Shown: positions 9,963 to 21,623 of the stretch, piece by piece
How positions within the stretch are numbered: the stretch's first letter is position 1
How the letters are laid out: each line of letters opens with the position of its first letter
Position numbers and translations under genes: made by a program
Assembly (NCBI GenBank): GCA_001683735.1
Contig: LUGG01000001.1
Span: 434,001 to 498,000 of the forward strand
Source of the DNA: Grifola frondosa
Lineage: Eukaryota > Basidiomycota > Agaricomycetes > Polyporales > Grifolaceae
Direction of reading: 5' to 3'
Length of the DNA stretch: 64,000 nucleotides
The notes under the pieces: generated by a model
What the model saw: only the letters and a program-made list of their open reading frames with translations
What the model was told of the DNA's origin: nothing
Databases searched by the model: none

Positions 9963-12342
9963 ATGGCTCCATTCGTTCCCTACGACCCCAGTCAAGGCTG
10001 GAGCTATCAAAATGTCCCGCCTGAGCAGATCGCTCGAGTGGAGATATTCCCGCCCATCGGCATCGCTCGCGTCGGTGACTCGGGCTCGCTGCCTGGCGGT
10101 GAGGAAGACACTAGCAGCGAGATCGAATACTACTATGGCCCCGAAGTGCCAGGCAGTTATGGCACCCCAGTGCCTGGCGGCTCTGAGCAGCCTTTCGGGT
10201 CCTTCCGCGATGGTGAACAACGGATTAGGAGGCAGGTGTGTATGGTATGAATGTGACATCGCGGGTTGCTCATTTCTATCACCAGGCCGCTAGATTCCGA
10301 GTGTACGCTTACGACAAGAATGGGAAGGCCCTTGGTGAAATAAATAATGCTTCGAACTACACGATGAATTGGGTGGTTCACGTTGCCAACAAGAAAGCGG
10401 CCTCCTACATGTTCCGAGGTGACTGATGCGTCCAAGCATGTTTGGAGGCATCGAAGTACTGATTATCTTCACAGGCAGGACTGAGACAGCCCAGGCCGAA
10501 CTGCGCAACCCCGACGTCGATTCCGTTGTAAGTGATTGCTATTTTTTCTAGCTGCTAGCTCACAACGTTGTGGGAACTAGGATACTCCATTATCCGGCGA
10601 TCCGTTCGACACGTCTCTCGAAAACCGCACAAGCCTCATTATCGACCCTGGAGAGAGGTCGATCAAACGTGATCCCTCTGGTGGCAATCCGCAACCAGTC
10701 AAACTCATCGGGAGCTTCCAGGGTTCAAAACCTGCTGGAGAGAAGCCCCTTCCGGTGACTTGGGAGAGCTCCGGACCGATCAACAGGGTCGTCTTGTCTT
10801 CCTCGGCGGGCGGGGATTCTCTCGCTCTATTCAAGCTCCAGCGTTTGATCCACCGGAAATCATCTCTGAGATGGATAGCATCGACTGGATGGACGACATT
10901 TGCGACGGATGGATCGATGTCATAGTCTCCCACCCGAACAGACCGGGTTTGTCAAAGGAGTGAGTGCGCGTTCTCTGCCTTCACCGGACCGACGTATGCG
11001 GTGTAATATCCATTTTCGCAGAATCACTCGGCCGCACAAGGCTACGATTATTGCTGCGCCGCCGAAGTTTGCTTGGAACATGCAACTGCCGACATCCCTG
11101 TATGACGTCGTGGAGAACTATACCAAGCCCAGTACACGGATCATACCGGTACTGATTTCTATAAAGACATCTGGCCAGTTTTGGCCGGGATGTACAAGTT
11201 GTCTTGGGTCAATAAGTTTGCATACCGTGGACATGGTGGGCTACCTGTGTCTCCTTTCTCTTGCGTAAGGAAGGATGGGCTGATGCAGCACTGCAGGGCC
11301 GAACGGTTTTGGCAACTTCGCGGCGATGGAGAAGGAGCTGTCCTCGGTGCCGACGTCTGCTGACAAGAACAAGAATCTGCGCCAGCATATCTTCGATCGG
11401 CTCCGTGTGCCAAACTTCAAGAACAAAGACATGGCGGGGGAGAAGTTCATGCCTCGTCTCTCGGGTGACAGCGGTATGTCCTCTTTGGTGTTTGTCACCA
11501 TGTCTCTACGTGACCACATTCGGGCTTCTCACAGGCGACGCGCTCGAGCCCGGTGCGCTGCCCACCGAGAACGCGATAGAGCTCTGGCGGCGCTGACCGA
11601 GCTGCAGTACCAGCGCTTCACGAACTGGAAGGACGGCAAATTCACAGCGACGCCCATAAAGCCGAAGAAGTGCATCGAAGAATACGGGATCGAGCTCCAG
11701 CCGGCCGAGCTCACCCGCGCGGCGCTGGAACAAACTGTCGGAGACCCCCTCTATCCGGGCATAGAGGTGTTCTGGATCGCGAAGCTGTCGGACACGTACA
11801 TCCCGACGTCGAGCGTCCACAAGGGCTGCGGCCGCCCTTCAGAGTGAATCACGACAAGGTGCTCCCTGGCTTCCTCTCGCGCGGCTTGTGCTTGCCGTGG
11901 CAGAGCGACTTCAGTCAGTGCAACACACATTGGTGCGTCGAGTGCTGCCAGTACCGGGGTTTTGCGGCGGCTGATGCAGTGTGCCGTCCAGGTGGCCGTC
12001 GGCCCGTCCTGATGATGTCATCCCAGATAAATATGTGTACGATGCGAAGATGAAGAACTTGGAGGGAAATGACCTCGCTGCGTTCCTGGGCGAGTTCGAG
12101 CGCTCGAGCTGGACGCGAGGCATCCGCGAAACCCCAGATAGTGCGTAACGGTCTTCGAGCGTCTAGCTCAGAACTGACCGTGTTGCATTACAGACGACAC
12201 GTTCTTCCCCGGTAGTACTGATATGGTGACGATGTGGACCGGCCTCGGCTTCATCGTGAAGGTGCAGGATAAAGCGGATGAGCTACCGGTTTATGTTGAG
12301 TCGGAGCGCCTGATGGGTGGTGCAGAATTCTTCTCGCCTTGA
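9963..12342 (+). CDS. LodA-like CTQ quinoprotein amino-acid oxidase
   Basis: The N-terminus has VEIFPPIGIARVGDSG, FGSFRDGEQRIRRQ and ARFRVYAYDKNG, followed by MNWVVHVANKKAASY and LIIDPGERSI: the LodA (L-lysine 6-oxidase/glycine oxidase) family order. Later blocks are LGELRTDQQGRLVFLGGRG, ATIIAAPPKFAW and FAYRGHG. The cofactor region is present: PWQSDFSQC (Asp 11907-11909 and Cys 11919-11921, spaced as Asp512/Cys516 of LodA), WWPSARPDDV, and TMWTGLGF with Trp at 12235-12237, 68 residues after the Cys (65 in LodA). LodA enzymes deaminate amino acids and release H2O2. About nine exons are visible; intron 11933-11991 creates the WW motif. One base appears missing near 10760, 11129, 11584 and 11835; I read these as sequence errors, though decay cannot be excluded. 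Confidence 0.82.
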
Positions 12343-12707
12343 AGGTGATAGTTGGACGAACCCTGGTGCAGTAGTCAAATTGTATACTTAGCATGTCCCA
12401 ATGACTTCAACCGCTTTCAATTTGAAGTCTCAAAGCATGGCTAGGTTCTGTATGCGACAAACTTCACTGAACTGGGTATAGATGAACTCATGCCACACCG
12501 AGATTGCGCCATGCGATACATATAAAACTGGCGAGGGTTGATACAAAGAAAAAGACTTGTGAGAAGATTCTAGGTCCTCTAGATACAGCAATATCCTAAC
12601 GTGGGAAATACAAGTCGAGACATAACTACAACACAGCATTTATTAGAACAAACATCATATACACATCTATCCCATCCAGAAACTACCAACCAGAGATCAT
12701 TTTCGGG
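12343..12707. other. Convergent 3' intergenic region
   Basis: Between the convergent 3' ends of the LodA-like and F-box genes. AT-rich, with no coding frame or RNA gene recognised. Confidence 0.5.
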
Positions 12708-13672
12708 TCATTCGTCACCGTTTCCTAAATCAGCCCATCCGCCACGATCGCGTATCCCACCGCATTACCAAACTTGGCCTTCCCCCTTGCCTTCCGGCCG
12801 CCAAGTTCTTTATACATCTCACGCATCTCGACCTTGGTCGGCGTGCTGTGGACTCGGCTTCGAGGCGCCAGCGCTCCTCACGGACCTCGCGGGGGTTTGC
12901 GTGCCCGAGCGGGGAGAGGAGTAGCCCGACCCCGACAGGGGGCCGAGCGGTGGTGATCGGGTGGCTATGGATTGCAGATAGGTCGTGCGCTAATGAGGGG
13001 GAAGTGTAACGAGAGCGATGTGTACGGGTATTAGACATCGTACGGAGCGATGGAAAGCACTGATACTGACCCAGTTCTGCTTCGATTCACGCTTGGTCCA
13101 CTTTCCCGGCGGCAAACTATCATCGTGGAAATTTTCTTTGCGGTAATACTGAAACCACACTGTGAAGAAGAATCATAGTCACCTCCCGTAATCTTAGTCA
13201 AGTGTATAAATGACGGACCATAATTTAACGTCTGGCTCTTGCTCCACTTCCTGGAGACCCGAGAGCAAGTAGCGAGATCTTTCACGGAGAGACGTGAGAA
13301 GATACGCTGGGATAGTTCGGTGGGGAATGCCTTCAGTGGATCTGTTGGGACGTGGCGTGGTGTCGATGAGGAGATGTGTAGCGCTCGGGGTAAAGGTCGT
13401 CCGGCCGCTCCGCGAGTGGGGGAAGGCGGGCGCGATGTAGGACGAGATCGAGATGGTGAGCTTGGAAGAGAAACCTGAAATTATGTTGAGATGAACTATG
13501 GAATACGTGGATGAGGGTTACTCACAACGTTCACAAGCTCATCCTCGTCGTCATCTCTGTCTGTACCATGTGGGGTTGTCCGCCCGTTGGGCGGGCGGTC
13601 TGCTGCAGAGCCGAGCTTCTTATCTAGAGAATCTAGAGTCTGTGTACGGAGAACATCCTGCAGCAAACTCAT
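12708..13672 (-). CDS. F-box protein, probable SCF substrate adaptor
   Basis: The start MSLLQDVLRTQTLDSLDKKL leads into a Ser/Pro/Arg linker and an F-box: LKAFPTELSQRIFSRLSVKD followed by LATCSRVSRKWSKSQTL. Then come WFQYYRKENFHDDSLPPGKW and TKRESKQNW, and a C-terminal block REVREERWRLEAES, KVEMREMYKELGGRKARGK and RDRGGWADLGNGDE. This order matches a conserved fungal F-box family. Exons are split by introns at about 13449-13500, 13146-13204 and 12991-13070. The C-terminal exon can only be followed by adding one base near 12888 (C5 run), 12846 and 12764; without these it would stop at about 12725. It should bind Skp1 and present substrates to an SCF ligase; the substrate is unknown. CAND1, an SCF exchange factor, is in the same window. 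Confidence 0.75.
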
Positions 13673-14723
13673 TGCGATTGTTGGCAGAGAGCGGTTGGCA
13701 GAGAACGGTGGTGTAGGTGGAGGTGGGAGTAGGAGAACAAGCTGTGGCAAAGGTTCGTTGCCGACTTAAAACGGTCGAGTTTATCACAGGTGACGGGATC
13801 GGGCTCACGTGCGTGACGTCACCCCGATCTACCATCCGCATCTCAGTCTCGAGTGTCCTCAGCCGTTCTCGTTTCAATCTCGTGTCTTCGAGCTAATTAA
13901 TAGTCAACTGCGAAGACGACGACTGTTTCTCGCATGCTCTCAGACCGCCATCAGCTAGCACCACTTCTCCCGCGCCTCAGAGAGAAATACGAACATATCC
14001 TCTTGGCGCGACCGAGATAGAGCGCGTCGAAGTCCCATCGCTTTCCTCGTTCCATTAACTCAGGCATACCCGATGAACTTCTCAAGCTCAGACTCGCCTA
14101 CGATCCAGAGAGGGTCTTGAAGCGAAGTCGCGGTGACGTGGACGAGGATGAGTGCAGCGCAAGATATGAAGTATCTGTATAGCTTTATGTCATGACACCT
14201 TTCTAGTATCTACAGTGGAGATGGATTGATGAGATCCCGAGCTGAAGAGGACGGATGTTGTCGGTTTCTGAAGGTGAATTCTTATATAGCGTAGCGTGGC
14301 GAAGCCGTGCATACTCGGTTCTCTCACCTTTATGACGGCTGTATCTTCTGCCTGTTAGTCAGCTGTAATAGGATAGTGACTACACACCATATCTCTTCCC
14401 ACACTACTATGTAGTGTATATCATGCCTTGAGAGACTACAACATTCTGCAGGCATTCGAGGCTATGTGCTGTCTTCAAGTGTGACTTGATGCAGTCTCGA
14501 GACATGCCAGGCGGCATCACCGTCACGACATTGGAAGCATCTGCCACAGCCGTGACAGTGGTAGTCGGGTTGTGACGGAAGTTTGAGTTGACAACCTGAG
14601 AGTGGTGAAGAACGCTGCAACATTTGTTGCGCACATCTTAGCTGCAGTTTCTCGGTGCTTTTAATTGCACACTTGAACCGCTGAGAGTGACTTTTGTTGT
14701 CCGCCGTGCCGAACCCTTTTAGG
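13673..14723. promoter_or_regulatory. Divergent intergenic region, F-box gene and E2/U-box gene
   Basis: About 1.05 kb between two divergent start codons, both of ubiquitin-system genes. It must contain both promoters. No coding frame with protein-like composition and no repeat was recognised. Confidence 0.45.
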
Positions 14724-17700
14724 ATGGCTGGTATACACCCCAAGTTACGCGTAATCTTAGAACTTCCTCCGCTTCCTCCTCCGTCCCCCAACCGTCTGGT
14801 TATTCCAATCCCTCCCGACAAACCTGTGCGCGATCTCCTGGCAGAGGTTGTTCGGCGGTGCAAATTGGATGAAGCTCAGCACCGAGCCCTCAAATTGTAC
14901 AATACGTCAGATGCCCTGCTCTTCCCCGAAGACGAGGTCGGCGACGTTATCCTCTCTGGAGAGATTGTAGTCGCTCGCTTTGATGCGCCACCGCAGGAAC
15001 CTATAGCCCCTCCTGTCAGACCAACGGAACATTCAGACTACAAGGAGAAAGGACTCAATGAAAAGCGCATCAAAATTGCTCTCATAACCCTGAACTTGCT
15101 AGGAACGGAGGCGAAAGTAAAGCATCCAAAGTAATGGCATTTGGCGGCAGTGCTATTAGTGTGAATCTCAGCATGGTACGGTCTCGAGCTCTTCTTCGCG
15201 CTCAGTTCTTCAGCTTAATATACCGTAGAACGTAATTCGCAGAGAAGCTGCTCGGACTCTCGGATGGATTGAAGATCACACAACACCAACAGACGTTGAC
15301 ACAACGACCCAAATGTCCTCGCGAGGCAGCTGCGCATGCACGGCTGCTAACGAGATCGCTTCAGGTAAGCTGAAGTAGTAAATCAGTACTACGATGCTGA
15401 CGTGGTCCTTCACAGAGGGGCGCTTCGAACAGCTCCACTGCCCAAGAGAAATCGATGGCTCCAAATGCGCCAAGGAGGATTGTCCATATTCACATGCTGC
15501 TATCGGTATTAGTGTTGTTTATTAAAACATCCTGATGCACTCATGCAATTTGATGTATGCTAGGCTCAGGGCGCCTTGGCGGAAATCCGCAGATCTAGAG
15601 TGCAAAATCTGCATGGAACTTTTCGGTACGTAATCTTTGTTCGATTAAACAACCGCTATTGACTGTTTGCAGGCTTCCCGTGCGAGAAGTGCCTCAAAGA
15701 GACCAGCACCTTCGGTGAATGTGGTGCTCAAGATATCACGCATTGTCCGATTGTACAGAATGCGGGGTGGTTGCACATCTGGTCGCCTTCTGCTTCGCAA
15801 TATTCATGTGGGATTTGTGCAGGTGTCACCACATATTCCATGCGCATTGCTATTATGGCCGAATATCATCCGCTCAAGGTGTCCCGCAGGCTGTCCTGCA
15901 TCCTTGATTTCTCGCGAAGCAGTCCCATTCGACCTACAAGGTATATCTTGCTGCTTGTATTGCGCATCTTCTCATGCCGATGCATCATACAGCGCCTCAC
16001 ATTGTGGTCGTTCACACTGGTTCAGTCGTTGAGAAAATAGTGGTCCCAGAAGAATCTCTTCCGTCAGATCACACGCAAGTCAAGCTTATCGATATCGAAG
16101 GTGCGAAAAGTGATGTTCTCATGTTCTCCACTTTCTCTGATATTACAACCAATTTAGTGGTGGAGTTACTCGCTTCTAAATTTGCACACCTCGGTCCCGG
16201 ACTCACAGTTCGCATGGTATTTTTATCATTTACTCAACAATTTCGTGCTCATCTCACGGTATCGCAGCATGGAAGGGAGCGTTCTGGGTGAGAGCATACC
16301 CATTCTGGAGGCATCCTACTGCTATTGGCTTACTCCTCATTAGTCTCGTCTCATTTACGCACTCCACCGTGGTGTCAATCTGCTGCACTTCGCGCCACAC
16401 AGAGTTTGATGGTATTGTCCGCTTTGCTCTCAATGGGCTTCTCCCGCCTCCGTATGAGTATCGCTCTGCACTTGACCTTCACACAGCCTCGTCACCAATC
16501 TTCAACGAGGAACCCAATCGCACGCTCGCAGAGCTTGGATTGGATGAAAGTGTGGCGGATGGAGGAGAGATCACCTTTTATGTCGTGAAGAGGAATAACA
16601 CCACGAAAGTGGCGGGCTCGGATAAAAGAATTGGTAAATCGGCTGTGTATACTGTTCAAGACGACTGGGTAAGCATAACTTGACCTTTCTCTCACGAATG
16701 CTAATTCGGCAATCTATATCTACTCGTAGCACCCTACTGTCCGCCAGACAGATCGTGGAATGGCGACTTTTCTGTCTTCTTTACTTGTTTTCACCAACTA
16801 CCTATCGTAAGTACTTGTCCCACATAGATGTTATCTCATACCGCTCACACGGCTTCTAGCGGCGATGAAGAGGCTGTGCGCAACATGCATGACCGTGTGC
16901 TCTTATACATCTTGGCGCTATCCCGTTTTCCACCTGGTACTATCTGTCGCACCCTTCCGCATCTTACGGATACTAATACATTTGACTCAGCTGTACGTGC
17001 ATTGCATATTCTCTCAGAAAACGAAACCATTTTGCCAGAGGAAATTCGTGCTGTCAGCGAGACAATGTATCACCTCGCTCTGGACGCCGCCTCTCCGACG
17101 ATCACCAAAGGGAATACCACGCGAGTATTCGAATGTGCGCGAATTCTTTTTGGAGTAATCATTGAGCGGGCAAAGCGTTCGTGGACGTTTCCAAGTTTGG
17201 GAACACAAATCATACCACCACCTCTTTTCAGCGAGGTTTCGCTGACATGGTACGTATTTCAGCTATCTTCATTCGCCGTAGTTTGTCACGTTTGATTGAT
17301 TTCATAGTGAAATCTCCGGGGAGCCGCTTCGTGACCCCGTCATCTACGGAGGTCAAATTATCGAACGCAATGCAGCCAGAATTCGTCAGGAAGGAGGAGC
17401 GCTCTTCAATCCGGTTCTGAAGGCTGTTACAACAGAGCAAGTCTCGGATAGTCTGCCTCTGCTCATCCAGCGTACGGCATGCGCGTGAATCGGCTTTTTG
17501 TCGTTAATGAAGCTCTCGACATACCTGCTCTGCAGTCATACCGTCTCAGCACCTCGCCGTTTTCCGCTGCTATTGATATGGCGAACATAGAGATGCAAAT
17601 ACATGCGCCGCTCTCTCTAACACAGGTTGTGACTCCGGCGCTGACACTTGACGAGGAGGGCTTCAATGCAGTATATATCTCGCGTGGAGGCCCATGTGCC

Positions 17701-20700
17701 CAGCCTGGTGAAGATATATTTTTATTAAGGCCCTGTCATGGAGGAGAAGTTGGCGTGGACGTTAATGTGGTAAGAGCGATACTTGTACTTCACAACTATT
17801 TGTATCGACGGTTCGCAGGTTGCACTGCGGCTAAATCCCATCATTGAAAAGCGAAAGGCGATGGGTGATTGGGATATCGACGCATTTGGGTCTTCCCGAA
17901 CAGATCGTGTGGATACAAGGGAAATAGAGGAGGCCGTAGGTAAGCTAACATCATTTTGTTGCGAGAATGGCCTCTGAAATTTAAATTTTGCAATAAGTTG
18001 TGGCACTTGATCTGTCGAGATGATGGATGATGCTTTCAGTGCATCTGATGATGAAGACGTGGAGGATCCTGATGAAGTAGCTCTTGAAAACCTCCTTAGT
18101 CGGTTCTCTAAGCGAAGAGATCAGTTGAACTTGGCGCTGCCAAATGGTGTGTCATTTTCAACCCTCTAATAGCTTTTCTGTCCTAAATGTTCACCCACAG
18201 CAAAGGCCTTTCTCGTTAGCCTTGATTGCCTTCGTAGTGTCGGCCGATACATATTTGTGGGAGAAGTTATGCAACGAGATCGCGTGCCTCCGGCAGGAGA
18301 TGCGGCGAGAAGACGTCAAAGAGCAGTGGACACGCTGGATGAGCTTCAGGTGATATATACGCGCTTACACTGGAGACGTAACCAGGGTGAATCCGTCGAA
18401 TCATTGACGGATCAGAAGTGAGTGGAAACTGCTTTTTACCTGAAAGTTCACACTGCTGATGCTGTTAACCGTAGTCTATCAATGTGGGAGGACTTCGTGG
18501 CAGTCGCAGTGAATACTGTCCTCAGCACCGAACTTGTGAACCACCTGTTACTCCATCTTACAAATTTGTATAACGACTCTGCCAACATACTCTTGCCTAA
18601 TGGTGTTCCGGAGGTGTGATATGAACTTTCTGGTAGCTCCAAATTCTCACATATATTCCGTCCAGCGTTTTATTGATCCATTCAGCGGCGAGATATTTAG
18701 TGATCCAGTAAAGGCAAATGATGGTAAGCACCAAAGTTATCATAAATAGTGACATAAGATAAATCATGAGTCTTTTCAGGATTCATATACGAGCGAACTC
18801 ATATCGAAACTTGGCGAGCTCTTCACAGCACTTCGCCTATGGATCCAACCATCAATCTTGACAAGCAATCACCTTTGGTACCTGCGAGAGACTTAAAATG
18901 CTCAATCATGACTTTCCTTCATGGGAGAGTTCAGACGATGTTCCATTCCAATTGGCGGCCTCTCATGATTCGAATACCTAGAGACAACTGGGAATATATT
19001 GCGCTGCCACACACGACATCAGCGCTCTCGATTCTTTTTGATCTCTGGTATTTCTCCAGCGTTGCTCCCTCGTTGTCTCGGCTCTGGCAAGGTCTGTGGT
19101 ATTCTAAGCATTAATGCACCATCCTCGTTCCCTCACTGAAATATGTTTCACAGGCCTGCAGGATAGGGGTGATGGCCGTTTCTGTGGTCACGTTCTTGAA
19201 CCGGATACCTCATTGCATCTTTACAGAAGTCGGTCGCTTCGCGCCACTGAATCGCCTATAGATACTTTAGATCTGGCACGAAGAGGTATTCAATTTATCA
19301 TTAATATACAAGAAACGAGCTCAATATCCATCATAGCCTGTTACTTCATGGCGAGTGGTGCACAAAAAAGTCGATTAGAGTCTCGGACAATGAGCAGGTG
19401 TGTCAAAGGTCTCGTGTGTAATTTGGCAGTTTTACACTAATAAATAATTGTCGAGAAGGCTCGACATAGTCAAACAAGCATTCGAAGCGTGAGTAATACA
19501 TATTATCTTCCTTTTGTGATGAAAGTTAGACATATTGCGAGTAGGTTCGTCAATAAGTCTGAAGTGTTCGATCACCCTATCGCAATTGGTCAGTCGAATC
19601 CCTGGTTATGTCTAGTCCGCTGATAGAACTATCAAATGTGCTGTAGGCCTGGTCACTTTTGGCCGAGAGGTTCGCGAAGTTCAGGTGCGCTCAAGACTAA
19701 TGTCTCATCAACGACATCAGGTTTTAATCTTTTCCCTAGAAAATAACACTACTCAAGGAGCAGTTCCGCAATACCTTGAGGAGTCTCGAGGTCCGTTCAC
19801 GTCTTCTGTTCCGTTGACTGCTGTCTCTAATATATAGTCCAGGCGGATGGTGATACTCCGCTATATGACAGCTTGTCCGTTGCTCACTCAATGCTGACAG
19901 CATTTAAGGCCGAGGTATCTCATCCAGCTTCTTTATGTATTGACATCATGTTTAAGTCAACGTTCTCAGCATCCCTCTTCAGCACTGCGAATCATTTGTT
20001 TGACCGATGGTTTGTTATCTTTCTCTGATTTAGAGGACTTTTTAGTAACGAAGTCTCAATAGGGTTCGATGTGGGTTCTAAAACGGCAGCCCACACAATT
20101 GCGGCCAAGCTCCAACGTTCTGGAGTAGTTATCGACTCCATAGTTGTCCAAACAGGCGATGCGCCCAATAGGGTTCATCCTATGTCGGTTGTGACTGGCG
20201 GGTATTCGTTCTGCGTCGACACGGTGAGCTCATTACACTCGGATTCACACTGAGCTATTGACAATTTATATGCGAAGCTCGAGAATGCACTAAATACTGT
20301 AGAACTTGAGACTGTCCTCCGGATTAAAGACCGCGTTGAGCGAGTGCGTGCGCCATAGTGTTTCAACGAATATCTCGTTGACCTTCTTACAGGAACGGAA
20401 ACCTGTTGTTCAGAATGCTTGGGACTTGCTTCGGTACAATAACCCGTTATACTATCCGGTGGGTTCCCCTTCTCCACAATATGTTCTATGGACCAATTTA
20501 CATCATCTTAGATGGATATTGTAACTACGGAGACCTGTCCGGAACGCAAGCCACATGCAGTGAGTCTTGTTTCAGTTGCGATTTTCCGTAGCTTATCGTG
20601 GAATTCTGAATGTCAACTCCCGTTATAGCGTCTCCATGAGAATGTACTTTCAGCGCAGAAGGCCGCTGCACGAGGCGTTCCACCATTCAGTACAGATAGG

Positions 20701-21623
20701 CAAAGGCGATTGATGCAAGAGATTCGCGATGTCGTCAAATCTCCTCACCGTGAGTTGGCCGCATTGTCATACGCGCACACTGATATGAAGGTGTATGATA
20801 CACGTAGCCGCAATTGATGTCTACGCCGGCGATGATCTTGCATTCTGGAAGGTGAGTTCAAGGCGATAATTCTTATGTGCGCCCACATTTAACTTTGTTC
20901 CGTCCCAAGATTGTGATCGAAGCACCAGAAGGGGTGGGTTTCCAATAAACCATATATTGTGTATTTTGTCTCAGCTGCCTTGCAGTCGCCATATGAAGGT
21001 GGAACATTCTTGGCATACATTGACTTTAGCCCAGATTATCCTCGAGTGCCACCAGAGATGTGAGTGGATGTTTACCTTGCTCTGTGCTATGCAGACCACC
21101 TCTTTTTTACAGCCGATTCGTGACAAAAATCCTCCATCCCAACATCAACCGACATGGGAAAGTCTGTCATGCTGCACTGGATCGGAGTTGGCTTGTCGAC
21201 ATGACCATGAGGTGAGTTGGTCGTCATGAGTTTTGGGTGGTTGCGCTAAATGCCGTGTCTAGCCTCATATTCCAGATCTTATACGGCATTCTTTTGACCC
21301 CTGATACTGACAATCCGGTTTGTGCCACCAGCGATGTTCATCCATATATCGTGACTGGAGGCTAAATTTACTCCTTTCAGCTTGACTTGCACGCGACTAT
21401 GGAATACAACGATGACACTGGTATATTTCCTTATTAGAGCGCGTGTCTCCATCATGCTGAATGCTGTCATCAAACAGGTCATCACGCGTTGAAAGTACAA
21501 AACTTGGTGAGTTATTAGTCTATGGACAGCTCGTACAGTAAGTGGATATTGAAAGTCACATAGGTTCGAAAATTTGCATCGAAGACTAGGCCACAATGGC
21601 GGGCCGAAATGGAAGGCGAATAG
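14724..21623 (+). CDS. Multidomain Ubl / RING-like / U-box / vWA / E2 (UBC) ubiquitin-pathway protein
   Basis: A 6.9-kb gene with many small exons. From the ATG at 14724: a beta-grasp, ubiquitin-like start (PHPKL-type strand, then PDKPVRDLLAEVVRRCKLD). Next is a Cys/His-rich part (15.3-15.9 kb) with LHCPREIDGSKC, DLECKICMELF and CHHIFHAHC, RING-like. Then a helical region, a U-box-like CEISGEPLRDPVIYGG (17.3 kb) and a second one, DPFSGEIFSDPVKANDGF (18.7 kb). A vWA domain follows at 19.4-20.4 kb with TPLYDSLSVAHSM and IICLTDGFDVGSKTAAHTIA. The C-terminus is a UBC fold: APEGSPYEGGTFLAYIDF, then the HPN motif and active Cys in KILHPNINRHGKVCHAALD, ending KTRPQWRAEMEGE. So ubiquitin conjugation and E3 functions may lie in one chain. 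A base seems missing near 15880, 17471 and 18021. Exon joins between 18.9 and 19.4 kb are unresolved; two genes cannot be fully excluded. Confidence 0.7.

Noticed and set aside
9772..10293. Plus-strand open frame overlapping the LodA start
   Set aside because: Runs through the LodA first exon and intron in another frame; composition is not protein-like.
5494..12342. Recent bacterial transfer of the LodA/LodB block
   Set aside because: All three genes carry several short fungal-type introns and base composition like the neighbours; LodA-like proteins are, to my knowledge, already present in Agaricomycetes.
9963..12342. LodA-like gene as a pseudogene
   Set aside because: All conserved motifs and the CTQ residues are kept, and the same kind of one-base gap occurs in essential genes of the window, so sequence error is the simpler reading.
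15719..15960. Firm RING finger assignment in the E2/U-box gene
   Set aside because: CHHIFHAHC fits a RING zinc pattern, but it lies in a frame that needs a one-base shift; an alternative splice would remove it as an intron. Kept as RING-like only.
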